From positions 1 to 39,215 of IMG/VR virus record IMGVR_UViG_3300043773_000327: a stretch of DNA of 39,215 bases. One strand, given 5' to 3'. The DNA comes from a virus. Positions 1 to 9,037 of the stretch are shown here, one piece after another. Under the pieces are notes generated by a model. The model saw only the letters and a list, made by a program, of their open reading frames with translations, did not search any database and was not told where the DNA came from. The first letter of the stretch is position 1, and the number at the start of each line of letters is the position of its first letter. The translations under genes were made by a program, and so were the position numbers.

Positions 1-127
1 GACATTGTTGCACGTGACCTCTCTGAGGTTATGGCACCACTGCCAGCAGTAAACTGCTCTGCAGCAAATGCAGTTAATGACCGCGCACGTAACTTCGCTG
101 ACAAGCGCACACGTATTGCGTCAAATT
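1..127. repeat. terminal direct repeat, copy 1 (circular overlap)
   Basis: These 127 bases are identical to the last 127 bases of the window (39089..39215). The portal reading frame continues through the join without a break, so the repeat shows that the molecule or its assembly is circular. A length of exactly 127 matches a common maximum assembler k-mer, so the duplication is more likely an assembly overlap than a physical terminal repeat. The non-redundant genome is 39,088 bases. Confidence 0.93.
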
Positions 128-1614
128 ATTTTGCACACTCAGACCTTGCTGTACAAATGTACCAAGGTGCTGACTGGTACATCACATATGGTTTCCTCCC
201 GTTCGTAATTGAACTGGATGAAGACGCAAAACTGCCACGTATCCGCATAGAAAACCCAGTGGGTGCTTACCCAGAGTTTGACCGCTATGGACGTTGTGTG
301 GCATTTGCAAAGCGATACTCAATGACGCTAGGCGAACTCGTATCTCAGTTCCCTGACTATGAAGCCCAGTTGCTCGGACGCCGAGGCTACGACCAGGACT
401 TAACTGCTCAGGTTGAGATGATTCGTTACTACGACAAAGACCAATCAATCATCTATGTGCCAAACAAGGAAAACCTTGTCTTGTCACAGGCAGCCAATCC
501 AATTGGCAAGATGCATATTGTCGTTGCTCGTAAGCCATCTATTGATTCAGAACTACGTGGACAGTTTGACGACATCCTCGGTATTCAATTGCTTCGCAAT
601 CGTTTTGCTCTACTTGCAATGGAAGCAGCAGAGAAGTCTGTACAGGCACCAATCGTATTGCCTACAGATGTTAACGAACTGCAACTTGGTGGAGATGCTG
701 TTATCTACACATCTAACCCAGCAGGTGTACGCCGCGTAGAACTAAACATTCCACAGGGCGCGTTCCAGCAATCAGCATTGCTTAACTCTGAACTTCGCGT
801 CGGTGCTCGTTATCCTGAGGGACGTACAGGAAACATTGATGCATCAATCGTTACGGGACAAGGTGTACAGGCTCTTATGGGAGCCTTTGATACTCAGGTC
901 AAGTCTGCACAAGCAATCTTTGCTGCAGCACTACGTGATGTAATCAGCATTTGTTTTGAGGTTGATGAACTTATCTTCCCTAATGAAAAGACAATTCGCG
1001 GAGTAGATTCGGGTTCACCTTATGAAATTACTTATAAGCCTTCTAAGGACATCAAGAAAGATTATTCTGCCGATGTTCGTTACGGTATGCTTGCTGGTCT
1101 TAATCCCGCGCAAGGTCTTATCTTTATGCTACAAGCATTGGGAGGCGGATTAATCTCCAAGGATATGGCGATGCGTGAACTTCCATTCACCGTCAACGTA
1201 ACTCAGGAATTAGAAAAGATTGAAATTGAGAATATGCGTACAGCACTTCTCGGTTCACTAACTGCTATGACACAAGCGATTCCACAAATGGCTGCAACAG
1301 GTGGGGACCCATCAGGACTCGTAAACAAAATTGCTGCGGTTATCAAGGCACGTCAAAAGGGAGTTTCCCTTGAGGACGCAATTGAAGCCACATTTGCTCC
1401 GCAGCAACCAGTTCCTCCTGCTGGGGAAGCATCTATGGTTGAGCAACCGTCCCCTGCTCCCGCCGCTGCTCCAGCAGGAGGCGCTCTTCCCCCAGAGTTA
1501 ATGGGTGGAGCACCAGCAGAACAAGGACCACCAAGCATTCAGAGTCTTCTCTCATCACTGAGTGGTGCAACAGGACAAGGTTCTGCATCAGTAAGAACAA
1601 CAACTCGTCGATAG
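1..1614 (+). CDS. portal protein (C-terminal 537 residues; gene continues from 38915)
   Basis: This is the larger part of a 595-residue portal protein whose first residues are encoded at the other end of the window. The portal is the dodecameric ring at the capsid vertex through which DNA is packaged and ejected. The call rests on position directly behind the large terminase, on length, and on an SPP1/N4-like character: the body contains the stretch GADWYITYGFLPFVIE and a long helical middle. The last 110 residues are Pro/Ala/Gly-rich and probably disordered. An in-frame ATG at 31 exists but is internal, because the frame is open from base 1 and joins the 58 codons at 38915..39088. A 14-base gap separates it from the next gene. 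Confidence 0.82.
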   Translation, partial: DIVARDLSEVMAPLPAVNCSAANAVNDRARNFADKRTRIASNYFAHSDLAVQMYQGADWYITYGFLPFVIELDEDAKLPRIRIENPVGAYPEFDRYGRCVAFAKRYSMTLGELVSQFPDYEAQLLGRRGYDQDLTAQVEMIRYYDKDQSIIYVPNKENLVLSQAANPIGKMHIVVARKPSIDSELRGQFDDILGIQLLRNRFALLAMEAAEKSVQAPIVLPTDVNELQLGGDAVIYTSNPAGVRRVELNIPQGAFQQSALLNSELRVGARYPEGRTGNIDASIVTGQGVQALMGAFDTQVKSAQAIFAAALRDVISICFEVDELIFPNEKTIRGVDSGSPYEITYKPSKDIKKDYSADVRYGMLAGLNPAQGLIFMLQALGGGLISKDMAMRELPFTVNVTQELEKIEIENMRTALLGSLTAMTQAIPQMAATGGDPSGLVNKIAAVIKARQKGVSLEDAIEATFAPQQPVPPAGEASMVEQPSPAPAAAPAGGALPPELMGGAPAEQGPPSIQSLLSSLSGATGQGSASVRTTTRR

Positions 1615-1628
1615 CAAAGTAGGGGACA

Positions 1629-2171
1629 ATGACAACAATCATAGGCGTACAAACCGCAGATGGTTGCGTCATAGCAAGTGATTCACGAGTTGCTGAGGGT
1701 GGCAAAGTTTATACACATCCTCAGATGGTTAAGGCGGTTGAACGTGGAAGTTACATTATTGGTGGTGCTGGTGACTATCGTGCTCTACAAGTGGTACTCC
1801 ACGGGTGGTCGCCTCCATTAGTAAGTGCGAAAGCAAAACAAAATCTTTATGAGTTTGTCATTAACAAGGTTGCACCTTCGTTAAAGGCAACACTGACTGA
1901 GGCTGGTATTGAATTTACCAAGTCATCAGATAACGACGATAAGTTTGAACTACAACTTATTATCGGTATCAATGGAAACATATTTGAGATTGACAGCGAC
2001 TTTGCAGTTGCTATGAATGACAACGGACTTTACGCAATTGGTTCTGGTGGAGAGTACGCACTAGGTGCGCTACACGCAGGAGCAACAGTATTAGAAGCAA
2101 TGCGAATTGCAGCAGTTAACAACAATGGAACTTCGGCTCCATTTCATATTCTTGAACAAGAAACTAAGTAG
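1629..2171 (+). CDS. proteasome beta / HslV-like Ntn-hydrolase (threonine peptidase)
   Basis: A 180-residue protein, close to the length of HslV. After removal of the initiator Met it begins TTIIGV, as mature proteasome beta and HslV subunits do, which exposes a Thr nucleophile. Counting from that Thr, Asp17 lies in the ASD motif and a Lys at 34 fits the catalytic Lys33 with one inserted residue. GAGD (residues 46-49) and GSGG (138-141, the proteasome Ser129 loop) are also present. The usual late Asp166 appears as Asn in an NNNGTS stretch. What is seen is a complete Ntn fold signature with near-complete active-site residues. Position between the portal and internal virion proteins suggests a capsid-maturation protease, but this is inference. 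GGGGACA precedes the ATG. It could be catalytically weak or serve another peptidase role. Confidence 0.8.
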   Translation: MTTIIGVQTADGCVIASDSRVAEGGKVYTHPQMVKAVERGSYIIGGAGDYRALQVVLHGWSPPLVSAKAKQNLYEFVINKVAPSLKATLTEAGIEFTKSSDNDDKFELQLIIGINGNIFEIDSDFAVAMNDNGLYAIGSGGEYALGALHAGATVLEAMRIAAVNNNGTSAPFHILEQETK

Positions 2172-2179
2172 GAGGAACA

Positions 2180-2632
2180 ATGGCAGGGAATCAAAACAGT
2201 GGCGGTATGCGCCCGACTGCTCCGCAGAATAATCCTGCGAACATTTCTGCTACAGGTGGCAACGGACAATCAGGTCGTGACTACACAGGTTTCGCATACG
2301 GAGAAAACAAAGCACTAGCAGAACAACAGTCAGGTGCATCTATGGCTAAAGCGCCATCACCTACTGCAGCAGCACCATCAATGGCAAGCAACCTTCCGCA
2401 AGTAACACCTATCACTGCTCCAACAGAACGACCAACGGAGCCAGTAACGACAGGTATTGCTATGGGACCAGGAGCAGGACCAGAAGCACTCACACTTCCT
2501 GGTGCAGGTGACTCGAACGAAGATAGGCAGCGTCTGCTTTCTTATCTTCCAGCACTCGAAGTCGCAGCACAAAGCCCTAACTCCTCGCAAGCCTTCCGCA
2601 ATTATGTGAGAGTTTTAAGGGCGAGTCTTTAA
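2180..2632 (+). CDS. Pro/Ala/Gly-rich structural protein of unknown function
   Basis: 150 residues. The first 110 are low in complexity (Pro, Ala, Gly, Thr, Asn) and probably disordered. The last 35 look helical (NEDRQRLLSYLPALEVAAQS). An excellent ribosome site (GGAGG) lies just before the ATG, and the stop overlaps the next start (TAATG). It lies between the Ntn hydrolase and the giant internal protein, so a minor head component, scaffold-like helper or protease substrate is plausible. No family is recognised. Confidence 0.7.
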   Translation: MAGNQNSGGMRPTAPQNNPANISATGGNGQSGRDYTGFAYGENKALAEQQSGASMAKAPSPTAAAPSMASNLPQVTPITAPTERPTEPVTTGIAMGPGAGPEALTLPGAGDSNEDRQRLLSYLPALEVAAQSPNSSQAFRNYVRVLRASL

Positions 2633-5600
2633 TGAGCGATAGAGAAGCAGCGCAAAAAGCGTATGCCGATAGCCTGAAGAAGGCTAACCCTTCAGCATTT
2701 GACACCATTGGTGCATTCAATAAGTATTACAACGCGGATAAGAAGCCGCAGTCGTTGGCTTTGCCATTGGATTTTGGCAAGTCTGTTCCACCGACTAACC
2801 GCGCAGAAGCAGTTGCTTCCTACAATGCTAAGAACATTCAGAAGCCAAAGGCTCCAGATGAGCCAGGGTTCTTCGGTAAAATCTTTGCAGGTATGGAAAC
2901 TGCCTATAACTTTTCAGCACAGGTTGTATCTTTTGGTCTAACTCTTCCAGACCAGAACAACCCAATCTTTAATAGTGGTTTCAATCTTGATGGAGTCAAG
3001 AAGGCTTGGGATGAATCACGTAACATCTCGCCTGGACAAGCATTGGTTAGCCAAGTATTTGGCAAGCCAGTCAATATGTTCAATGATGCATTCTCTGACG
3101 TAGCAAGTTTTGCTACAGGTGGTGCAATCAACACTGACCGCTTTGTACAAGACCACATCTTGTTTGCGGCAAATGACTTTGATATTTTTGACAAGAACCA
3201 ACGCAAGAAGGCATTCGGTGACCAGGCAACTGGACGCGTATCTTCTTGGGCTACAGATGTAGTTGCTCGCTTTGTTATTGACCCAACCATCTTTGTTGGT
3301 AAGGGAGTCAAGGCATACAAGGGAATCTCTACTGCAGTATCTGGAACTAAAGAACTCCGTGCAATTCTTGCTGGAGAACAAACTGGTTTTAAGGCTAATA
3401 AGGTAAAGGCTACATTCGAGTCATTCCTTGAGAACACCGACAATATGAACGAGGCAGACCTCTTCCGCGTGAAGGCTATCCGCGAGTCGTCTAACCCTGC
3501 ATCATTGTCAAGCCTACTTGCAGATGCTAATAAGGAAACTGACAAGTTACTTCGTCACCAATTTAAGACAGATATCATCTTGTCTGCACAGGGTGATGCT
3601 GCATCATTTGAGCGTCTTGCAAAGACTAGCGAGATTCTTGCTGCCAAAGTTGGCGTACTTCGTGATGAAGTATCAAGCGTCAAGTTTATGGGCGAAGGTG
3701 TTGATAAGGCAACAGGTAATCTAACCCTTGACCTTGTTAATAACGGAACTGATGTTGAAGCAGCAAACATTCTCATCAAGCAATACGATGATGAACTTGC
3801 AAACATTCACAAGCAACTAGCAGCCGAGGCTGTGCTTGACCCTAATGTTGTGCCAAAGGTAGATGCACTTTCTGGATTCCGTCAGAAGTTTGCTAACAGC
3901 CAGAGTTTTATTGATATTCGTGCTACCGCTAAGGGAGAGTACACATCAGCCGTTGCACCTTGGGGTGCTCGCGTTCTGACTGGATTCTTCTACAAGCGTC
4001 CTAAGGGATGGATTGACTTCAATGACAATCAGTCCCTACAGACTATTGACAATATGTTGTCTCGTGTACGTGGAGTATCTGACAAGCAGGTTGCAAACTA
4101 CACTGCGAAGATTAACGATATCCAGAGACAACTTAAGGCTGGAATCAAAGATGACCCTAGAACTGGTCTAAAGGCTGCAGATGTAAAGCGCACATTAGAA
4201 GTACAATTAAAGGGATTCCAAGATGACTTGGCTAAGGCTCGATTTACTGTTGAGCGCAAGAATGAATTGTTCTCTCGCTACACAAATGCACTAGATGTCA
4301 ATGACCGTGCTCGTGTATACCAGGAGATTGAAGCAGAAGTCTTTAGCACTGTTGCTCGTCAGTATGGATTTAGTGATGATGCTGTAAAGAAGGCTTGGGC
4401 TACATTCCAAGATGGACGTGTGAGCGCACAGAATCTTATCCGCGAACGCGTATATACAGGTTCAACTGCTGCCGCAGAGAAGGCAAGCCTCAAGCCAATC
4501 CTTGGTGCTGAGAATGGAATGTATGTCATTCCTGCTCCACTTATGGAAACACAGTTAGCGCATCAGTTGCCTACTCTTGACATTGAGCAGATGTACCGCT
4601 CACTAAATAAGTACACACGTGGTGCACGTATCGACAAGGGTGGACGTGTCTATAAGACAACTAGCCGTGGTCGTGAAGTTGGAAACGAACTGATTGATGG
4701 ACTAGATTCATTGATTAAGTTTGAGGTTCTTGCTCGCGTTGGTTACCCAGTGCGTAACGTAACTGAAGGCTTGATGCGTACTATCGCTGTTGCAGGTCCT
4801 ATGGCTATCATCAAGGCGGCATCTGTCGGTTCTGGAAACCTTGTTGCTAATCGCTTTGTAGGTTCAACATTCCACGATGTATTTAAGTGGAGCAACACAG
4901 TTAAGTTACAAACAAAGCGTGCAGAACTTGTGTCACAAAGAACCATATCAAACAATGTCGACTTGATTGACCAGCAGATTGCAGACATCGATAAGATGCT
5001 TACCAATCCAGGCAAGGTTAAAGACAAGTACGGTATGGGTCTTAACCAGGTTGATGGCGTTACCTACCAGGATGCGCTAGGCGCAACTCCTGAGGATGCT
5101 GCTGCTATCTCTGAGCGATTCATTAAGAATGCTGCAAAGATTATGGATGATACATTCGTAGAATCCCATAGAAACCTTAGCCGTGCTTATGAAACAACTG
5201 GCGATTTCGTAACAATCACAGGAGATAATCCTGCTTGGGTTGCTGGATATGAGCGTGTAATTAACCGCCAACTCCGCAACTCAGAGATTACATCCCAGTT
5301 GCTTGCTGGCAAGAGTGTTGACGAAGTAGAAAAATTCCTACTTACCACTAATAAGGGTCGCAACATTATGCGAAACCTTGGTATGGGTCGTGAGGCTCGT
5401 GACATTGTTGAGGCTAACGTACTTAACATTGACAGCCTATTCCCTCGTGGAACAGAAGGCTTGAAGGAGATTGCTGCTAAGCGTCGTATCACTTCTGCTG
5501 ATATTGAGCAGTTCTTTGGTACTGGCACAGCAGGACGACCACCTATCAACGGTGCTCAGATTGGCGCAGCCAATGGAACAAGTGCTATTGCTAACGCATT

Positions 5601-7299
5601 CAGTGGAGTCCTTGAAGGATTCTATAAGTATGCTGGCGAAGTACCTGAATCAGCGTTGGTTCGTAACCCATTATTCGTAGACCTTTACCGCAAGCGTGTA
5701 GAGGCATCTATCCGTAATGCTATTGAGACATATCCAGGAGAGACAATTCCTCCTGCATACCTCAACAAACTAGAGAACTCAGCCCGCCAATGGGCACGTT
5801 CAGAGATGCGCCGTACTCTATATGACACATCAGAGCGCGTGGATTCAGCAACAACTCTTAAGTACATCTTCCCATTCTTTGGTGCATTCGCTGACGTTGC
5901 ACAAAAGTGGGGTCGCATTCTTGTAGATGACCCAGGTAAGTTACGTGTTCTTGAGACTACATACAACTCTCCTGACCGTATGGGTATCACTGAGAAGCGC
6001 GATGGCAAGACATACATCAACATTCCTGGTGAATGGGCTAAGCGTATGAAGTTGGGTGACCGCCCACTATCAGTACCTAAGGCATCACTTAACCTTATCT
6101 TCCAAGGTGGAGCGTGGTGGAACCCAGGTGCTGGTTGGTTCGTACAGTACGGTGCATCATCATTACTGAAGCAAGTTCCTCAGTTAGAGCAGAATGCGAT
6201 AATGAAGGAAATCCTTCCTTACGGTCCTGATGGTACTGGTTGGAAAGACCTTGTTCTACAGAGTGCTGGACTTCGTAAGTTATTTGCAATGGGTGATGAA
6301 GCAGACCCAATGCGTGCTAACTTGACAGTTACTATTGCTATGGAAGAGAACCACAAGTACGATGTTGGACTTCGTGATACTCCTCCAACTACAAAAGAGA
6401 TTAACGATAGGGCTTTAGGCATCCTTGCTATGGAGGCTGCAAGCCGATTCATTCTTCCTTTTGCTACAAATACTAAGTCTCCTTATCAGTTCTACATTGA
6501 TGAGTACCAGAAGATGCGTCAAGAAGATGCAGCAAATGCAACAGAGAACTTCTGGAAGAAGTATGGAGATGATTACTACGTCTTCACAACTAGCCGTTCT
6601 AAGAACAACACTGGTGTTAACGCATCTATCGAGGCTGATAAGCGTGCTACACAACTCAGCGACCTTATCGCTAAGAACCCTGAGTACGGTTGGTTCGTAG
6701 TTGGAGATGCTAACAATGGTGAGTTCTCACCTACTGTTTACAAGAAGCAACGCGAACTAGCGGTAGCCCCTGGTAGTACAACTAAGTTCCGTGAGTCTCA
6801 AGACCCTTACCAGGCTATTGCAGAGACACAAACATCAAAGGGTTGGATTACCTACAACAAGGGTATTGACTTCATTGAGTCGCAGCGCATTGCTCGTGGA
6901 CTTAAGAGTCTTAACTCTAAGGGTGCAGAGGATTTGGCTGCTGCTAAGAAGCAGTTCATTGCTGAACTATCTGCAGAGAATCCTTCTTGGGGCGCAGAGC
7001 GTGGAAAGATTGACACTAATAAGGTTAACAACTTCCTAGCATTTGCCAAGGAAATGACTCTTGATAAGCGCACTGCTAACCGTCCTGATATCAAGGCTGT
7101 TGCAGATTACCTAGCAGGACGTGAATATATTCGTGGCTTACTTGCACAACGTGAAAGCCAATCGTTAGACAACACTGCAAACCTTGACCTCAAGGAAAAA
7201 TGGGACTCATTCATCGGTGACCTAATCGATGAGAATGTCACATTTAGCAGAGTTTACACACGCATACTTGAAAACGATGACCTTCGGAAAGGTTTCTAA
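2632..7299 (+). CDS. giant internal virion protein (1,555 aa), putative
   Basis: The largest gene, about 12% of the genome, translationally coupled to the previous gene and overlapping the next by one base. It has no signal peptide. It is mostly helical, with amphipathic or weakly hydrophobic segments such as near residues 700-730 (GPMAIIKAASVGSG) and around 1,080 (KYIFPFFGAFADV), and a long Lys/Glu-rich C-terminus. Short-tailed phages commonly carry one or more very long internal proteins near the portal that are ejected with the DNA and help it cross the envelope. Position and size support that role. No lytic transglycosylase, MuF or ADP-ribosyltransferase motif was recognised. The large-structural-protein call is firm; the ejection role is inferred. 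Confidence 0.68.
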   Translation: MSDREAAQKAYADSLKKANPSAFDTIGAFNKYYNADKKPQSLALPLDFGKSVPPTNRAEAVASYNAKNIQKPKAPDEPGFFGKIFAGMETAYNFSAQVVSFGLTLPDQNNPIFNSGFNLDGVKKAWDESRNISPGQALVSQVFGKPVNMFNDAFSDVASFATGGAINTDRFVQDHILFAANDFDIFDKNQRKKAFGDQATGRVSSWATDVVARFVIDPTIFVGKGVKAYKGISTAVSGTKELRAILAGEQTGFKANKVKATFESFLENTDNMNEADLFRVKAIRESSNPASLSSLLADANKETDKLLRHQFKTDIILSAQGDAASFERLAKTSEILAAKVGVLRDEVSSVKFMGEGVDKATGNLTLDLVNNGTDVEAANILIKQYDDELANIHKQLAAEAVLDPNVVPKVDALSGFRQKFANSQSFIDIRATAKGEYTSAVAPWGARVLTGFFYKRPKGWIDFNDNQSLQTIDNMLSRVRGVSDKQVANYTAKINDIQRQLKAGIKDDPRTGLKAADVKRTLEVQLKGFQDDLAKARFTVERKNELFSRYTNALDVNDRARVYQEIEAEVFSTVARQYGFSDDAVKKAWATFQDGRVSAQNLIRERVYTGSTAAAEKASLKPILGAENGMYVIPAPLMETQLAHQLPTLDIEQMYRSLNKYTRGARIDKGGRVYKTTSRGREVGNELIDGLDSLIKFEVLARVGYPVRNVTEGLMRTIAVAGPMAIIKAASVGSGNLVANRFVGSTFHDVFKWSNTVKLQTKRAELVSQRTISNNVDLIDQQIADIDKMLTNPGKVKDKYGMGLNQVDGVTYQDALGATPEDAAAISERFIKNAAKIMDDTFVESHRNLSRAYETTGDFVTITGDNPAWVAGYERVINRQLRNSEITSQLLAGKSVDEVEKFLLTTNKGRNIMRNLGMGREARDIVEANVLNIDSLFPRGTEGLKEIAAKRRITSADIEQFFGTGTAGRPPINGAQIGAANGTSAIANAFSGVLEGFYKYAGEVPESALVRNPLFVDLYRKRVEASIRNAIETYPGETIPPAYLNKLENSARQWARSEMRRTLYDTSERVDSATTLKYIFPFFGAFADVAQKWGRILVDDPGKLRVLETTYNSPDRMGITEKRDGKTYINIPGEWAKRMKLGDRPLSVPKASLNLIFQGGAWWNPGAGWFVQYGASSLLKQVPQLEQNAIMKEILPYGPDGTGWKDLVLQSAGLRKLFAMGDEADPMRANLTVTIAMEENHKYDVGLRDTPPTTKEINDRALGILAMEAASRFILPFATNTKSPYQFYIDEYQKMRQEDAANATENFWKKYGDDYYVFTTSRSKNNTGVNASIEADKRATQLSDLIAKNPEYGWFVVGDANNGEFSPTVYKKQRELAVAPGSTTKFRESQDPYQAIAETQTSKGWITYNKGIDFIESQRIARGLKSLNSKGAEDLAAAKKQFIAELSAENPSWGAERGKIDTNKVNNFLAFAKEMTLDKRTANRPDIKAVADYLAGREYIRGLLAQRESQSLDNTANLDLKEKWDSFIGDLIDENVTFSRVYTRILENDDLRKGF

Positions 7300-8048
7300 T
7301 GGGAGCACTAGATAATTTATTTGGAGGAAGCAGCGGTTCGTCTGCTGATTCTTCTGCAACTGGCTATATCGGTAAGGTATACCTAGGCTCTACTCCTGTG
7401 GTCAAAGGCAAGCAAGTAATGTCACCTACAGGTACTCAGTACACAGAACTTGATACTGGTGGAGAAAAGTTTCAGTCAGTTACTGAGGTGCAGAACTCTT
7501 TCTACACTTGGGATGACCGCACACTGAATAACTTTATTGCACGTCTTAAGAAGTATGGCTACAACGATGTCACATTGCCTAAGGCTAAGTCAATCTGGGA
7601 TATGGCAGTTGAAGGCTCAAGCGCCTGGCTGGCGGGTTCTAATGGTACTCGTAAGGTAACGCCTGACCAGTACATTGAATGGTACTCAAAGGGCGCTAAT
7701 GCTCAAGCAGCACCTACTCCTACTAAGTCTATCTATCAGTACGACCCAGTAGTTCTAGGTGGATTAGTTGATTCTATTTACCAGAAGACACTTGGCAAGT
7801 TACCAACTGCTGAGGAAAAGGCTGCACGCCTTAAGGAACTTCAGGCTGAAATCAATAATGGAACAGTAAGCAAGACTGTTAAGGATAAGTCAGGTATGGC
7901 TGTCACAACAACTACCCCTGGATTTACCAAAGAAGAAGCAGAGTTAACTATTGCTGAGAAACTCAAGCAAGAGAATCCAGATGACTATGACCGCCAGAAG
8001 CGTATCGACTTTTCTGGTTGGCTATCACAGAATGTACAAGGTGCATAA
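7299..8048 (+). CDS. internal virion / structural protein, putative
   Basis: 249 residues, starting ATG at the stop of the giant protein and ending in a TAATG overlap with the next gene. The N-terminal 25 residues are Gly/Ser-rich, followed by a mixed domain (residues 25-130) and a helical region (150-240) with a TAEEKAARLKELQAEI coiled-coil-like stretch. One-base overlaps tie it to 2632..9037, so the products are probably made in fixed ratios and used in the same sub-assembly. No named family is recognised. Confidence 0.6.
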   Translation: MGALDNLFGGSSGSSADSSATGYIGKVYLGSTPVVKGKQVMSPTGTQYTELDTGGEKFQSVTEVQNSFYTWDDRTLNNFIARLKKYGYNDVTLPKAKSIWDMAVEGSSAWLAGSNGTRKVTPDQYIEWYSKGANAQAAPTPTKSIYQYDPVVLGGLVDSIYQKTLGKLPTAEEKAARLKELQAEINNGTVSKTVKDKSGMAVTTTTPGFTKEEAELTIAEKLKQENPDDYDRQKRIDFSGWLSQNVQGA

Positions 8049-9037
8049 TGGCGTATACCCCTGAACAACTACAGGCTGCTGCCGCACAACTTGCTAAAGG
8101 TGGTGTTAGTTCACTAACTGCTGAGCAAAAAAAGATGCTTGGAATTACTGATACTACAGACCCAGCAGCCGCAGCATTGGCTAAGGCTCAGCAAGAAGGT
8201 GTACAGACTGCACTCTCATACGGAATTAGCCAAGCACTTCTAAAGGCATACCCTGAACTGCAGGAAGTCTATGACCTATTCAAAGCAGGAAGCACTGGTC
8301 CTGCACTTGAGAAGTTATATCAGACTAACTACTACCAGAATCTAAGCCCTACAGTCAAGGCTCGTACAAAACAGAAGTTAGAACAACCTGGCGTATATCT
8401 TGACTCACTAGATAAGTACAAGGTAGCAGCACGTAAGCGTCTCGTAGATGCTGGCATCAAGATTTCGATGACAGACTTCGACAAGATTGCTGAAGATGCA
8501 TATGCTCGCGGTTTAGATGACAACCAGTTTGATGAAGTACTTCTATTCTCTGGCAAGATTACTGGCTACGGCGGAAAGATTCTTGGAGATACATCTGACC
8601 TCAAGTCATATGCTCAGTCATTTGCTGCAACAGGATACTTCAATGATGCTTACTGGTCACAGAAGTCAAGAGATTTATTTGCTGGCACAACCACAACTGA
8701 AGACATTCAGGCTGAGATTCGTGACAAGGCGGCAAGTGCATTCCCAGGATACGCAGACCAGATTAAGAATGGCACAAGCGTAGACGCTATCGCTTCAGCA
8801 TATAAGGGCGCAATGGCTAACATCCTTGAGCGTGATGCTGACTCTATTACTTACGATGACCCTCGCCTACGTCAAGCACTTCAATACATTGGTGCCGATG
8901 GTAAGCCAGCGGTAAAGCCACTATGGCAGTTTGAAAGAGAACTTCGTTCCACACCTGAGTGGGAGAAGACAAACAACGCACGTGACACTATCGATTCATT
9001 GTCACTCAAAGTAATGCGTGATTGGGGTCTAGCATAA
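8048..9037 (+). CDS. internal virion / structural protein, putative
   Basis: 329 residues, mostly helical. The ATG at 8048 is chosen because it overlaps the preceding stop (TAATG) and begins MAYTPEQLQAAAAQL; a longer upstream extension lacks a ribosome site. The start resembles that of the next gene (MAYTEAQWNNLQASL), so the two probably share an N-terminal assembly motif. The C-terminus has a PLWQFERELRSTPEWEKT motif. It probably belongs to the internal or ejected set encoded from 2632 to 10839. Biochemical function is unknown. Confidence 0.6.
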   Translation: MAYTPEQLQAAAAQLAKGGVSSLTAEQKKMLGITDTTDPAAAALAKAQQEGVQTALSYGISQALLKAYPELQEVYDLFKAGSTGPALEKLYQTNYYQNLSPTVKARTKQKLEQPGVYLDSLDKYKVAARKRLVDAGIKISMTDFDKIAEDAYARGLDDNQFDEVLLFSGKITGYGGKILGDTSDLKSYAQSFAATGYFNDAYWSQKSRDLFAGTTTTEDIQAEIRDKAASAFPGYADQIKNGTSVDAIASAYKGAMANILERDADSITYDDPRLRQALQYIGADGKPAVKPLWQFERELRSTPEWEKTNNARDTIDSLSLKVMRDWGLA

